A DNA stretch of 64,000 nt from Locusta migratoria (Eukaryota; Arthropoda; Insecta; Orthoptera; Acrididae): assembly GCA_026315105.1 (NCBI GenBank), contig CM048744.1, positions 977,932,721 through 977,996,720 on the forward strand, written 5' to 3'. The notes under the pieces were generated by a model, which was not told the DNA's origin, ran no database searches, and saw only the letters and a list, made by a program, of their open reading frames with translations. The first letter of the stretch is position 1, and every line of letters begins with the position of its first letter. Positions 33,111 through 45,000 of this stretch are shown one piece after another. A program made the translations under genes and the position numbers.

Positions 33111-33374
33111 TATAACAGTGGTCACCATAGTTTTTGTGTGTAATGTCTCTTCACATGAGACACTTCTATTTCAAAAATAAATACCTAAATTTGACGGAGA
33201 ATAGCAGTTGGAAACAAAGAAACCTAGTCGCAGATTTTCTATTGCTCCAATTTCTACCACGAAACTTTTATGCTTTTTTTTTTATTGTTATTGAGATTGT
33301 CCTCATTACAGAGGTTTACGTCCAACATAATAATTCGCCCAGAAATGAATACATCTAGTACATAAGGTTTTACA

Positions 33375-33640
33375 CTAATTATTCAGTATATTTCTCCAGG
33401 TGTCTGTATCTTGTGTGTCTTCTTCTTCTGCGCCCAGTCTATTCATTGAGAGCTGTACATTTTTGATCCAGGGGGTCACAGGTCGTCCTCTTCTTCTTCT
33501 CCCCTCAGGTTGCCACTCCAGTACCATCTTCGGTATTCTGGTGTCCTCCATTCTTCTTACATGCCCGCACCACCGTAATTTCTTTCTATCCATCACCTCA
33601 TCTATTCTTTCTATTTTTTGCCTCCTCCTTTTATGCTTAC
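33375..33640 (-). mobile_element. LINE C-terminal fragment
   Basis: The minus frame 33375-33596 encodes 'RKKLRWCGHVRRMEDTRIPK' then 'EWQPEGRRRRGRPVTPW', a well-known C-terminal end of endonuclease-RT LINEs (RTE-like). Nothing upstream of this end is preserved. The frame is open to its stop. Confidence 0.82.
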
Positions 33641-34023
33641 TTCTGCAATAAATATTAAGATTAATTCAAAATCTCATTTAAGTGCAGAGAGAACGTGTGT
33701 TTGTAGTTTTATAGTCTTATTCCTACGTGATGAAAATTCGCACACTCAACCATCAAAACGGAAGAAAGGTCACTTAAGATTTCGTACGCTACATGGATAG
33801 GGTTTCCAAAGTCCCGGATTTCGCAGACAGTCCACGCAACTGATCTCGGGTTTTCCTGAGTATACACCTTTCATCTCGCTTACAGTTATATGAGCTATGC
33901 CTGCGCTACATTACCTTCTTGTCTTTCCTGGTAAGGCAAAAGTCACGCATCGTCTGATGAGCTGGTTACCTACCTGCAAAAAAGAAATACTGCTATCAGA
34001 AAAGGTAGCCAGCCCTCTCCTGT

Positions 34024-34031
34024 CACACACA

Positions 34032-34123
<92 letters not shown>
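34024..34123. repeat. Compound (CA)n(GA)n microsatellite
   Basis: CA units at 34024-34049 pass without interruption into about 37 GA units to 34123. Confidence 0.97.
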
Positions 34124-34128
<5 letters not shown>

Positions 34129-35179
34129 CGGTAGAGACAGTGTAATATAGTAATACTAAGTGAAAAGTTATTTACATGTAAATTTTGCCACTGCTGCCAA
34201 CATAATTATTTAATATTTCTAACAAGTCATCCTTTATTTGTAAAAAGTAAACAACTGACAAAAAAATTTGCCACCGCATGACATTTGTACAGAGACTTAC
34301 GCCGAAATACTGTTTGGTTTTTTTTTAATAATTATTATATTATTAGATTTATGCAGTTAATTTGAAAAAGGAGAAAGAAAATTTTGTTTCACTGCCCGTT
34401 ACTTACAGTGTTCGTTCAGTATCGGATTTGTTTTCGATGCCATTTGTTGCATGTTAACAGTGGTAAAGAGCACTATAGATTTATTCACCGTAAGGTGGCA
34501 GCGGTTCACTGAATACCATGGAAAAGAAGCAGGACAACGCTACGCCTAGCTGTTCCTGCATATGCGGCCACTGTATCACTTTGCTTTCGAACCTAGGACA
34601 AACCTCATCTTCCGAGTTTAATTTTTCAAATTGTATATTAAAGGCCTTTTAGTGTTCTGAAGATATTTTTTCAGAAACAGAAATAAGTGGATCAACAAAT
34701 ACAGTAACCCATATTTTATTTTTAAACGAGGCACCAGAGTACCTTATGCAAAAATACTTGGAAAATATCTCTGAAGTTTACCTTAGAAATTTTGTCATTG
34801 GATGTCAGGTTCAAACTGCAAATATATATTTACTCGCAGATGAAGAGTTATACCCGTGAGATAAATAATGTGTGCACGAAACAAATGTAAAAGACAATTT
34901 GAAAATGGTTACGGTTTGGTTTGTGTTACACCTCCTAAGTAACAATTGCATTTTCCCGTTCCAGCATTAAAATTGTTCTTCTTTACGCCTTTATTCTGAT
35001 TTACTTCAATTCTCTGCTGTTGTCATTAACAAACAAAAATTAAATCTGTGATCATTTAAAAAGATATGAGAACAGAAATTTATTTGTTGCTTACATATTT
35101 TTGTTTCTTAGTGGGACACCACTATGTTGATTTGCTAAAATGCACTTCACTTTTAAAAAGAAATACACGCAAGTCGGTA
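34124..35179. other. Unassigned AT-rich stretch
   Basis: About 1 kb, AT-rich, with no gene or repeat recognised. Confidence 0.4.
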
Positions 35180-35465
35180 ATGAGAGCAATTCTTAAGTAC
35201 TGTTCCAGGGTTTGAACACTTTATCGAGTAGGAATGACGAAAGACATTGAACAATACAGACACGCTTACAGGATTTTAACAACTTGGTATACGCATTTGA
35301 AACCATAGGACAGGGAAGGATATTACTAACAGTGATATGAGCCATACACTGCCACGCATCGTATGGCAGCTTCGGGAGTATGTATCTTGAGTTCACTTCA
35401 GCAACAATCCTTGGAAGAAAAACGACGTAGTTCTCACGAATACTTGGTGGAAAAAATTTGAGGAC
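35180..35465 (+). mobile_element. Degenerate LINE C-terminal fragment
   Basis: 'ttcttaagtactgttccag', 'gtaggaatgacgaaagacat' and 'gaagaaaaacgacgtagttc' align in order with the family A/B region encoding LEYC...VGLTEDIE...LEERRRS. The frame is destroyed. Family-level assignment only. Confidence 0.6.
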
Positions 35466-35496
35466 CTTAACCGAATTAGACTGCGTGACCATTAGG

Positions 35497-35596
35497 CTCG
35501 CCGCGGTGGAATGGCCGAGCGCTTTATGGCGCCTTCCTGAAGAGCGCGATGTTGCTCCCCATCCAAGGTTCTCCTTCCTCAGGCGTGTGTGTGTGT

Positions 35597-35635
<39 letters not shown>

Positions 35636-35660
35636 TGAGTTTACGTAGGGCGTTATCTAT
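35497..35660 (+). mobile_element. Degenerate SINE with expanded GT tract
   Basis: Head 'ccgcggtggaatggccgagc', a ruined B box ('aaggttctccttcc'), then 'caggcgtgtgtg' expanded to a GT tract at 35583-35632. Beyond the tract the body is barely recognisable. Confidence 0.65.
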
Positions 35661-35871
35661 GCTGAGAACAGGATTAGATAAAGCCAGGAGGACCACGCTT
35701 TTGTGCCCAAAACAAATATTTTTCATTTAAACCCTGTGGGAATACTGACCTCTTCGCGTACTATCACTAAATAGACAGTCACATCGGAGTACTTACTAAG
35801 ATATGACGTGCAATTCTAACCGCCTTGTTTTGAAACTTTTGTGTCGACTATTGCGGGAATAAGAAAGATGA

Positions 35872-36066
35872 GCCGTATGCGGTGGCCGAGGGGACTGAGG
35901 CGCTCCAGTCACGGTCTGCACGGCCACTAAGGTCGGGGGTTCGAATCCCCGCTCGGGCATTTGTGTCGTCTGTAGTATTAGCTAGTTCATAAGTAGTTTG
36001 TAAGTTTAGGGACTGATGACCCCGTAGTTAAGTCCCATAAGCTCTACAAATATTTGAACATTTTTG
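35872..36066 (+). mobile_element. SINE, complete
   Basis: A and B boxes present, body lacking a few bases after 'ctcgggcat', 3' end 'tttgaacatttttg'. The perfect 11-bp TSD 'aagaaagatga' lies at 35861-35871 and 36067-36077. Confidence 0.95.
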
Positions 36067-36077
36067 AAGAAAGATGA

Positions 36078-36988
36078 AACGTGTCTCACGGTAAGTGAAA
36101 TCAGTGCCTCGACATAAAATTGTGCTTTCTACCGGCCACGGGAAACCGGCAGCGGCCGCTGTTTACAGATAATACACAAGGTGCTCTTTTACTCTCAAAG
36201 ACCACTGATGTCAATACTGTCACTGAACATTTATGACGATGACTTATTGTTTTTGGAAACTTCAATATAACCAATTTATTTTTAATTAACGCATCTGACA
36301 TTTTTTTAATTATTGGTATTAACGCATCTCACTAACTTGAAATTAATCTCATTCAGAAAATAAAAATGTTAACTTTTTGAACACTTTGTTAACAGTGATG
36401 GAAATCTTTATGAGAAGTAATTTCCTCCTTTCTAACAAATTCTAATATGCTTTCTGCACACTAGAAAATGCACTTCTTGCTTGCAACTTCGAAACACATG
36501 CAATTTTACACTTGGAAATCAACGTGGGGTAAGATACTTTATAATAATAAGGCTGTAGTTTATTTGACTACTTCACTCAGTACTCAGAAATTAAAATATT
36601 GCTATACAAAATTCTACGTAAATGACAATCCTTGTCAAACCTTTCTACACTTTCAACCCAAAATTACTTATACAAGATACCTCAAACCAATATGTACTCG
36701 GTATAGCTAGGAAATCACAGGTAATATCAATCAGTGTGTACCGTCCCTGCGCATCAGACCATTTCACGATTCACAATCTGTAAATTGGAAACTGGTCTGT
36801 CTCCACTGCGGAACAGACGACGTCTTTGTACGACGCAAGAAACTCGAGTATTCGTCTCCGGCCAAACAATTACCTCTGCCAGACGAGCCAAAGATATTAT
36901 TACACTTCTGTATAGCTTATCTTTTGCGCGTAGTAGCAACCTACTACCAACTTCATTATTTTTGTGCTAAAGACAAACAGACGAGTTT
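36078..36988. other. Unassigned AT-rich stretch
   Basis: Open frames up to 80 codons without similarity to anything recognised. Confidence 0.4.
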
Positions 36989-37053
36989 CAGTTTGTAAGC
37001 GTAGAGACTGATATGTGCATAAGTCCATACATTTACAAACATTTGAACATTTT
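36989..37053 (+). mobile_element. SINE 3' tail remnant
   Basis: 'gtttgtaagcgtagagactga' (diverged) runs on to 'tttacaaacatttgaacatt'. Only the last about 65 bp remain. Confidence 0.7.
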
Positions 37054-37106
37054 TAACGTTACGCTTCCAGCATTGTACATTTGGCATGAGGATAAGGAGA
37101 GATTAA

Positions 37107-37845
37107 CCCTTTCGGACCCTCTGGCTACAAATGTGTACATAACTTCTGCGGTGCCTACGATGCATCAAAAGCGTTTGCTTCCCAATGGAAAGAACATGTA
37201 TACGACACCTGAGTCTTCAATTATTTCATCACGCACGATTACTGCCACCTGCGGAAGATCTCTATAAAAATATTAAGGAGGGAGTGTTGTAATACGCAGC
37301 AGTTGGCGAACTTCAAAGAACACGGGAATTGTGGTTTACTTGTATTCCACTGCATAAGTGCAAGTAGTAGTTGTTATTTTGTGATGTAGAATGAAAATGG
37401 GTGCATATAATTGCATAAATCTTGCTTCTAAAATCATTGAAATTTTAATTTAAGAGTATTACAGCAGTAAAAATAATTTCCTTTTTGAATTGAAAAGTAG
37501 TCTCTGTTGCAAATAATAAAATTTATTTCTTTTTAACGCGTTTTGCACTTTTGGCACATCATTATAACACTGTAACAGGGAAAATATACAAATGTCAGTT
37601 TCATGCCGCGGACCTATCCACTACAATATTAGGTCCGTGACATGAAACTGACATTTGTATATTTTCCCTGTTACAGTATTATAATGATGTGCCAAAAGTG
37701 CAAAACGCGTTAAAAAGAAATAAATTTTATTATTTGCAACAGAGACTATTTTTCAGTTCAAATATGGATTCACTGTTGCTACACCAGACCAACGAACTTG
37801 AGTAAATAATTTCCTTTGCAGAGAAAAAAATCAGGCCCGAAAGAG
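37107..37845. mobile_element. piggyBac-like non-autonomous element with TTAA flanks
   Basis: TTAA at 37103-37106 and 37846-37849 flanks inverted termini 'ccctttcggacc' and 'ctctttcgggcc'. TTAA target choice is characteristic of piggyBac transposons. The interior has no transposase and carries a 279-bp palindrome. Terminal repeats are short, so the assignment is moderate. Confidence 0.6.
37484..37762. repeat. 279-bp near-perfect palindrome
   Basis: Arms of about 130 bp (37484-37616, 37632-37762) are almost exact inverted copies ('tagtctctgttgcaaataat', 'aacgcgttttgcac', 'catgaaactgacatttg') around a centre near 37625. The arms differ by only a handful of bases. Transcribed, it would form a long hairpin. 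Sits inside the TTAA-flanked element. Confidence 0.93.
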
Positions 37846-37945
37846 TTAATAGAGTAAAGAGGCGTGTAGACCATTTTTCTGACGCTCAGTATGCGAATGG
37901 AGCCATACACTGTACTTTGCTTTCGGAGAGCTGGATTTGATTTTT

Positions 37946-39175
37946 CCAGGGAAGCCAAAACAGTCTTGGTCCAACCCGCCACTGCCCCCACCGAAACTAA
38001 GTTTATTGTGCGGTATCGCTCCCTGTATATCTAGTAAAGCCAACCAATGCCCTTGAACAGTGCAAGGAGTCCCTTTACCAGTTCTTTATTAGACACAATT
38101 TCTTCGGGTCTGGTTGTCCCAAATGTTCTGTGCCTTTTACTGTCCAATGCAATGCATTCGAAGATTAGATGTGATGCAGTTTCATCACCGTCATCACAGA
38201 TCCTACATTTAGGGTCCTCTTCTGTTATTTCCATTGTATGTAGGTGTTTTTCGAAATTCCCATGGCCTGTCAGCAATCTAACCATGAGTCTAATCTCTCT
38301 CCCGTTCAGACCCAGGATTGCAGAGCTTCTTTTAAAACATGGCTTTGGCATCATTGCCTTGCCATGTTTTTGTTGATGGACTTTGGTCCAATATTCTACG
38401 TGCAGTCTTCTGAGCCAGTTACATAGCTCCTATTTGATGATTGCCTTGCTGATTGTCAGGACAGGTTCCGGTCCAATAAATGGAGTCTCTGCTACCATCC
38501 TGGCTAATTTGTCGGTATGCTCGTTGCCACTGATCCCCGAGTGGCCAGGGACCCACAATAGGTTTTCTCTATTGCTTTTCCCTAGCTCCACCAGAATCCT
38601 GTGACATTCTGCAACAATTTTAGACCATGTTGCAGGAGCTGCCAGTGATCTCAGGGCTGCCTGGCTGTCTGAATAGATATAGATGCTACGGTCTTTGTAG
38701 CACCTACGCAAATTCTCCTCCACACATGCCCTGATGGCAGTGATTTCGGTCTGGAATACTGAGGCCAGTTTCCCTAGAGAGATGACGCCCTCCAGTCTTG
38801 GCTGCACCCCACATACCCCGGCCCCAACGCCTTGGTCTGATTTCGACTCGTCAGTGAACCAGACAATAACCCCCGTACAGTGTTGAACTATTTTCTCCCA
38901 CTGCTCCCTACTTCCAATTGTTATACTGAAAGGCTTGTTGAAGCAGTATGGGGTTATAATATAGTCGGCTGGCATTTCCCCAACCTTTCATATATTTACC
39001 TCACACTATTTTAGTGTGTGATTCTGGATATCCCAAAGAGTTCCAGTTGTTGCCAGATTTGAGTCTGTATGCACCAGCTATCCAGCACGGTTTCCATCCC
39101 AGCAGTTGGTGTGCTGCTAATTCCGCCTGTTATGGCTAAGCAGACTAATCTCTGCAACTCCAGACTTGCTTTCTT
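37946..39175 (-). mobile_element. LINE RNase H and C-terminal region (family E), copy 1
   Basis: The minus frame 38430-38975 encodes RNase H: 'VIVWFTDESKSDQGVG', 'FQTEITAI', 'IYSDSQAALRSL', 'NLLWVPGHSGISGNE'. The acidic active-site residues are present. An in-frame TAG at about 38430 interrupts the reading. 38031-38354 then gives the tail with 'CRICDDGDETASHLIFEC'. Upstream, a degraded 'LQRLVCLAITGG' matches the region preceding RNase H. The 3' end is near 37946, shared with copy 2. RT is not in the window. Confidence 0.9.
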
Positions 39176-39584
39176 CGACTTTATCGTTTCCTAGTACCTG
39201 GACCAGTTTATTCCGCCGCTGTCGTGGTCAGAAATGACAGCGACGGCAGCGGCAGACGTGTATTCGTGAACCCGGGAACAGTGCGGGCATTTGCCGTCGC
39301 GTTATGGCGGCGGTGTGGGCGTCAGATCCTCATGAATTATGGATGCCTCGGCGCCGCTAGCTGCTGGCTGCTGGCGAGGGACGCTCCGGCACTCGGTAAA
39401 CAGGCGCCTGCTGCCGGTGCCAGTACAGCACAACCCGAGACTGCTGTCATTTAGTCGCCTCTCTCTGACGCTATACATCAGGGGTTTGGTCAGCAGTCGG
39501 TGCACTCAAAGATGTGGCGCTATAAGCAGTCACAATGTGGCGTGGGCGCGGAAATAAGGGGCGGTAACGGCGGTTCGCTAAACA
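39176..39584. other. GC-rich single-copy-looking stretch
   Basis: About 400 bp rich in GC and CpG (39190-39570) in otherwise AT-rich DNA. Frames to 76 codons have no recognised domain. It could be a promoter-type island or a GC-rich repeat. Confidence 0.35.
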
Positions 39585-40380
39585 CTTGGGCGTTACTTTA
39601 GACCGAGCTCTGACATTTAAACAGCATTGCCTTAATACCAAACTGAAAGTTTGTGGTCGAAATAACATTCTGAGATGACTTATCGGTTCGACTTGGGCTG
39701 CAAGACCAAAGGTTGTAAGAACGTCAGCCCTATCTCTAGCCTACGCCGCTGACGAATACGCTAGCCCAGTTTGGTGCACGTCAGCACACGCCAAACAAGT
39801 AGACGTCGCCCTCCATGAATCTGCCAGAATAGTTGCAGGATGTTTGCAGCCAACCCCTGTAAATCTATCGTCTTGCCGGTATTGCACCTCCAGTAATTCG
39901 AAGAGAACAGGCAGCATATAGAGAGACAAAAATCTATAGTCTCCAAGTGGCACCCACTGCATGGGATGGAGCCAGCAGCTCAGAGGCTTAAATCTAGAAA
40001 CAGTGTTTTCACATCAACAGAGAAGGAGAGTGACTACAAAACAATGGTAGAACGCTGGAAGAATGCGGAAAGTCATCCGTGGATGGAACCCTCCGAAGCC
40101 TTGGCTGCTGGACACAACGAAAGCTGGACAGCGTGGAAGTCTTTGGACCGATTACGCAGTGGCATAGCAAGGTCTAAAGTGAACCTAAGCAAATGGGATC
40201 ACCAAAATGATTCCACCCTCTGTGACTGTGGAACCATTCAAACAACTACCCATATGTTTAACTGCCCGCTCAGTCCCTCACACTATAGCTTTGAGGAATT
40301 AATGTCGGCACAACCAAATGCTATTGACGTAGCCCTCTTCTGGGCTAAGAATGTCTAGAAACCTTTTTTACATCTGCATA
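39585..40380 (+). mobile_element. Jockey-like LINE C-terminal region, copy 1
   Basis: 'LGVTLDRALTFKQH' at the start, 'YASPVWCTSAHAKQVDVAL', then frame 39966-40358 with 'SLDRLRSGIARSKVNLSKW' and the Cys/His knuckle 'LCDCGTIQTTTHMFNC', ending FWAKNV. Stops and a shift near 39860-39966 break it. A T/A-rich tail follows. It resembles the antisense element at 43020-44220. Confidence 0.87.
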
Positions 40381-41863
40381 ATTTTTCTTTTTTAATTAAT
40401 ATGTAGGTATTTTAGGATGTCTCTGACACGAATAAAAATAAAAAAACAGTGGTTCAGCACACTTACCAGGCTACGGTTACAAGTTACAATGTGTTCCATA
40501 TCGTCTCCCGACTCAGAAACTTTGAGCATCTGTAACGGTCGACAGTGAACTTGCAGAGGCAGCGAGCTACGCCTGGTAATGTCACAGTGGGAATGGGACG
40601 CCTCCGTCTCCCCTAATCCACCCGTTTCCTCAAATTTCTTGATCGTATCCTTTGCACTATTTGTTCTTATGAGTCCACGCTGGTGTTCGCAACCGACATG
40701 AAATATCACCTCACCTCTTCAGTGAGCATTCCAGGCCTTTTAACAGTTTTCGCAATACATACACAAGACAATGTAAGCTTTCGAACAGCATAATCGCAAC
40801 TGCCGTTATAGTATAAAATATTCACCATGAAGTTCTGATCGAGGTTTCCTTAGCCTAGATATTGCCCAATAAAATCGCTCCGTTCCTTGGCTGGCTCTAT
40901 CGTGCAGTGTATGCACACACTATCGTTAACCTAGCAGCAACGCACAGGGAGCTCTGGAACATTAGCTCACAATTCCGATTTACACTTCGAAGATCAGTAG
41001 GTGACAATTAGGCAGTTCGAACAATAAACGGAATAGAAAAATTCCGATGTCAGGGGACTTCCGTTATTGATGATAGTCCGTAATACGTAAGAATTTCAAC
41101 TCCTTGCACTGCCTGTGACTATACAGTATATCTGCAGTAAGTAGGCTCACTGAGTCTCCGAGAAACATCTACAGAACGGTACTGAGTTAAAACAGAGCAC
41201 TAAGAATACGCCATATCTTTCTGCTCTATTTTCGTAAAATAATTCACTGCAGTGATATTTTCTTTGAAGCGCTACTAATTTTTTTTTTAAAGATAACCTT
41301 TTAGTTTCTCGTACAACAAATCAATTTCACGTTGTAACTAAAATAGCGTTTTTTAAACTTTTTTTGCAATTCTCTTGCCCCGCACCGCCGTCGAGTCCGA
41401 ATATACTCTACAGAGAAAATACTGTCGACATTACAAAATGAATAGCGACAAAACTGTTGCAGGTGAGCCGTAATATAGACTACATTAGCTTCAACGAAAA
41501 GAAAACATAAATAAGAAGCAGTGTAAACGGAAAAAAGTGCGGGAGCGCCGTCACTCATGCTTCACTTATTTACTATCTTCTTCTACTTCTTCTACTTCTT
41601 CTTCTTCTCCCACTTTGTAACGCGCAACGCATTCATTCTGACAACAGATTCCAATTGCTAAGAATGCCGCCAGCTGGTGGGAATTTTAGTCACGATTTCA
41701 TTTTATGGAGATTACCGCAGGGCGCCAGACAGAATATTCTTTTCACCTAGCAGCGCAACTTCACAGAAGTCAGTTTAGTTTCACACTGTTACGTAGCTTG
41801 TAGGGACCCTTTTCACAGGTGTAGCGCATACCTACACTACGCGGTGTATCTGAAAAGAGTACA
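40381..41863. other. Unassigned stretch with a transposase-like hint
   Basis: The minus frame 40392-40709 contains 'TIKKFEETGGLGE', reminiscent of the N-terminal helix-turn-helix of Tc1/mariner-type transposases, but nothing else supports it. A CTT-rich tract lies at about 41578-41610. Otherwise nothing recognised. Confidence 0.3.
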
Positions 41864-42787
41864 CAGGGTGTTACAAAAGGTACGGCCAAACTTTCAGGAA
41901 ACATTCCTCACATGCAAAGAAAGAAAATATGTTATGTGGACATATGTTCGGAAACGCTTAATTGCCATGTTAGAGCACATTTTACTATTTCTCTTTAAAT
42001 GTAAATTTCATTCCAACGTGATCAAACTGTATATTTTCACTGTCAACATCTGTGGGCTGACGAGAATCCGCTCGCAATTGTGCAGTCACGTCATCAACAC
42101 AGATTTTCTGTGAAACGTTTGGGCAGGAATTGTTGGTGATTTCTTGATTGGGCCTCATATTCTTCCACCTACGTTCACTGGAGCACGTTATCATGATTGC
42201 ATACGGGATACTCTACCTGTGCTGCTAGAATATGTGCCTTTAAAAGTACGACACAACATGTGGTCCATGCACGATGAAGCTCTGCACATTTCAATCGATG
42301 TGTTCGTATGCTTCTCAACAACAGATTCGCTGACCGATGGATTGGTAGAGGCGGACCAATTCCATGGCCTCCACGCTCTCCTGACCGCAACCCTCTTGGC
42401 ATTTGAAAGCTCTTGCCTACGCAACCCCGGTACCAAATGTAGAGACTCTTCGTGCTCGTATTGTGGACGGCTGTGATACAATACGCCATTCACCAGGGCT
42501 GCATCAGCGCCTCAGGGATTTCGTGCCACGGAGGGTGGATGCATGTATCCTCGCTAACGGAGGACATTTTGAACATTTCTTGTAACAAAGTGTTTGAAGT
42601 CACACTGGTACGTTCTTTTGCTGTATGTTTCCATTCCATGATTAATGTGATTTGAAGAGAAGTAATAAAATGAGCTCTAACATGGAAATTAAGTATTTCC
42701 GGACACATGTCCACATAACATATTTTCTTTCTTTGTGAGTGAAGAATGTTTCGTGAAAGTTTGGCCGTACCTTTTTGTAACACCCTG
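41864..42787 (+). mobile_element. Tc1/IS630-like DNA transposon with long TIRs, defective
   Basis: TIRs of about 95 bp start 'cagggtgttacaaaaggtac' and end with the inverse. 'taca' flanks both sides (41860-41863, 42788-42791). The interior encodes the catalytic half of a DDE transposase in two plus frames: 42144-42476 ('TLPVLLEYVPLKVRHNMW', 'MHDEALH', the expected catalytic Asp strand) and 42403-42585 ('DACILANGGHFEHFL'). Between them 'PIPWPPRSPDRNPL' lies in the third frame. The N-terminal DNA-binding half is missing. Cannot encode an active enzyme. Confidence 0.85.
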
Positions 42788-42841
42788 TACAGTTGTACTA
42801 ATACACGAAGACCGGAATACAAGAATCGTTACAATCAGTAC

Positions 42842-42910
42842 CAGTTTCAAACTTCTTGGCAGATTAAAATTTATGTGCTGGACCGCTGCCTCCCAGAGAC
42901 TCAGCTAGCG
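42842..42910. repeat. Fragment of the tRNA-like composite repeat
   Basis: 'aaacttcttggcagattaaa' followed by 'gtgctggacc' matches the terminal part of the repeat at 963-1748. Similarity fades after about 70 bp. Confidence 0.6.
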
Positions 42911-43019
42911 AGGCACAACACACCACCAGCCTGCACAGCTTCACTGCTGCTGGTGCCTCCGCAATACTGAGTCTTCCCGAAACCTGAGGTGCTGCTCCAG
43001 GGGGGGGGGGGGGTGTTGT

Positions 43020-44220
43020 GTTTGTTTATTTATTCCTGTCAGAAGCATCTTGGACAAAACATAACATGAAACACAAAAACAAAAACGAATATCACTGAAT
43101 ATAAATATAAATTAGTCATTAATAGTACACATATTTACAAGTAACAGTGATAACAGTTCAAAAGGTCTTTTCCCCAGGATTAAACATTAAACTATGCTAG
43201 CCCAAAATCTGGCTACATCACTTGCATCACGGGTAGCACCAGTCAGGTCCTGCATGGTACAGCAGGCTGGACGAAGCTCACACTGTAGCAGATGCTCCGT
43301 GGTTTGTTCTTTTCCACACTCACACATGACAGATGCATCAGAGAGGCCCCACCTTCTCTTGTTGACTTTGGAGCCTGTCACGTTGGTCCGCAGTCTATTG
43401 AGGGACTTCGTCATCCAGTCCTCCTCATAGCCAGGTGGGAGTGCTTTATGTGGGGTCATCCAGCCATCACGGTCCCCGAACTTTGCTCTCAACATCTGCA
43501 GCCTGGTCAGTTGTGATCTGTCGAGCTCCGTCGTTGCATGCAGAAAGCTTTTCCTTGATTTGAGTCTGCTATGGGCTGGCTGATAATCAGAAAGGGGATA
43601 TATTAATTTCGATGCCTTTGCTCGTTCCATTCTGGCTGTGACTTCCCTTCTAATCCCAGGTGGCGCTATACCAGCCAGGCAGTATAGTTTTTCAACTGGC
43701 GTTGGCCTTAGACATCCCGTGACAATGCGGCAGGTTTCGTTTGGAGCCACGGCCACTTGTTTAGTGTGGCATGAGTTGTACCATACTGGACAGGCGTATT
43801 CTGCAGCTGAGCAACACAGGGACAGGGCTGTGGTTCTTAATGTATTGGGTTGTGTACCCCAGTTTGAGCCTGCGAGCTTGCGAACAATATTATTTCTAGC
43901 AGCTGCTTTGCATTCGGTGTTCGTGCAGTGCTCTTTGTAGGTAAGCGTTCAGTCAGGAGTCACACCCAGGTATTTAGGGGTGGCGTTGTGTTTTAGTGAA
44001 ATACCTTCCCAGTTTATCTGTAGGGGCCTTGACGCCTCCTTGTTCTTTAGATGAAAAGCTCAGGTTTGAGTTTTTGAAGGATTGGGTTTGAGTTGGTTTT
44101 TCCTATAATATGCTGTGAGCTCTTCGAGGGCTCCTGAACGTTTTTCTTCTACACTCTCAAAATTGTCTGGTTGGGCGGTGATAGCACGGTCGTCTGCATA
44201 TATGAAGTTCTGTGTATGGG
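43020..44220 (-). mobile_element. Jockey-like LINE, RT end and C-terminal region, copy 2
   Basis: The antisense RT box YADD is at 44189-44200 ('FIYADDRAIT', both Asp intact). Downstream are 'KPNPSKTQT' and 'PKYLGVT', then the open frame 43187-43756 with 'CRIVTGCLRPTPVEKLY', 'SLNRLRTNVTGSKVNKRRW' and the knuckle 'MCECGKEQTTEHLLQCEL', ending FWASIV. Stops separate the RT part from this frame. The element is 5'-truncated just beyond YADD, beside a G-rich run. Confidence 0.88.
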
Positions 44221-44229
44221 GAGGGGGGG

Positions 44230-45000
44230 GTGTTGAACTTCCGTGAAGTTTGGACGGAATGGGGCATCCCGGACGTTGTGGGTCGAGCTGGATAGCTTAC
44301 AGGCCAACGAATAAGAAACATGATGGAACACGAAAGTTCACATAATCCCGTAAAATTATGAAGATATGTGTCTAAAATGTAGACTGGTATAAGTACATAC
44401 GAGACTTCAATAGTGACAGAGATTTCACATCTCTGTCAGCGACAGAGGTTTCACGTCTCTGTTTTGTTATTTATATGTTTAGTTAGAAAACTTCTGGACA
44501 AATCATTGATATAATTATCTTTAAAATCGTATGCGCACTTTCTAGTACGATATTTTTATTTCATGAGCAGTTGAAAGGCGGCGTTCTCTGTACCTTCATT
44601 TATTGCATTCTCTCTTCAATCCCTCCGTCTCTCTCGCTCTTTGTCCTCCCCCTTCCCCCCTCTCGATCCATATCACCCGACCCCACCCTCATCTCCTTGC
44701 CCTCTGTTCATTCCGCCTCTTCATTTCGTCTCGTCCTCTCCCTATCTATGAAAACTCTCATATATCTGTCAACTTCCGTAGTGATCAGTCAAACAGTGCC
44801 AAAGTTTATTGTATGGTACCTTTTGCTATGCACCATATTCTGACTCGCGGTTTATAAAAACCTCTCCTTTAAAGACGTATCACTCATTCCCTGTTTTAGG
44901 AGATTGAAGCCATGTCATAAAGCTGAGAGAGATCTTTATATAACATTCACTCGTGTTCCTTTTGCGCGCCAGTCAAAATTTTTGCGCAAATATTCTCGTG
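44230..45000. other. Unassigned stretch with twin hairpins and a CT-rich block
   Basis: Two adjacent hairpins at 44414-44438 and 44441-44463, and a CT-rich block at about 44600-44740. No gene recognised. Confidence 0.4.

Noticed and set aside
33897..34145. 82-codon frame with a long Arg-Glu repeat
   Set aside because: Translation of the (GA)n microsatellite.
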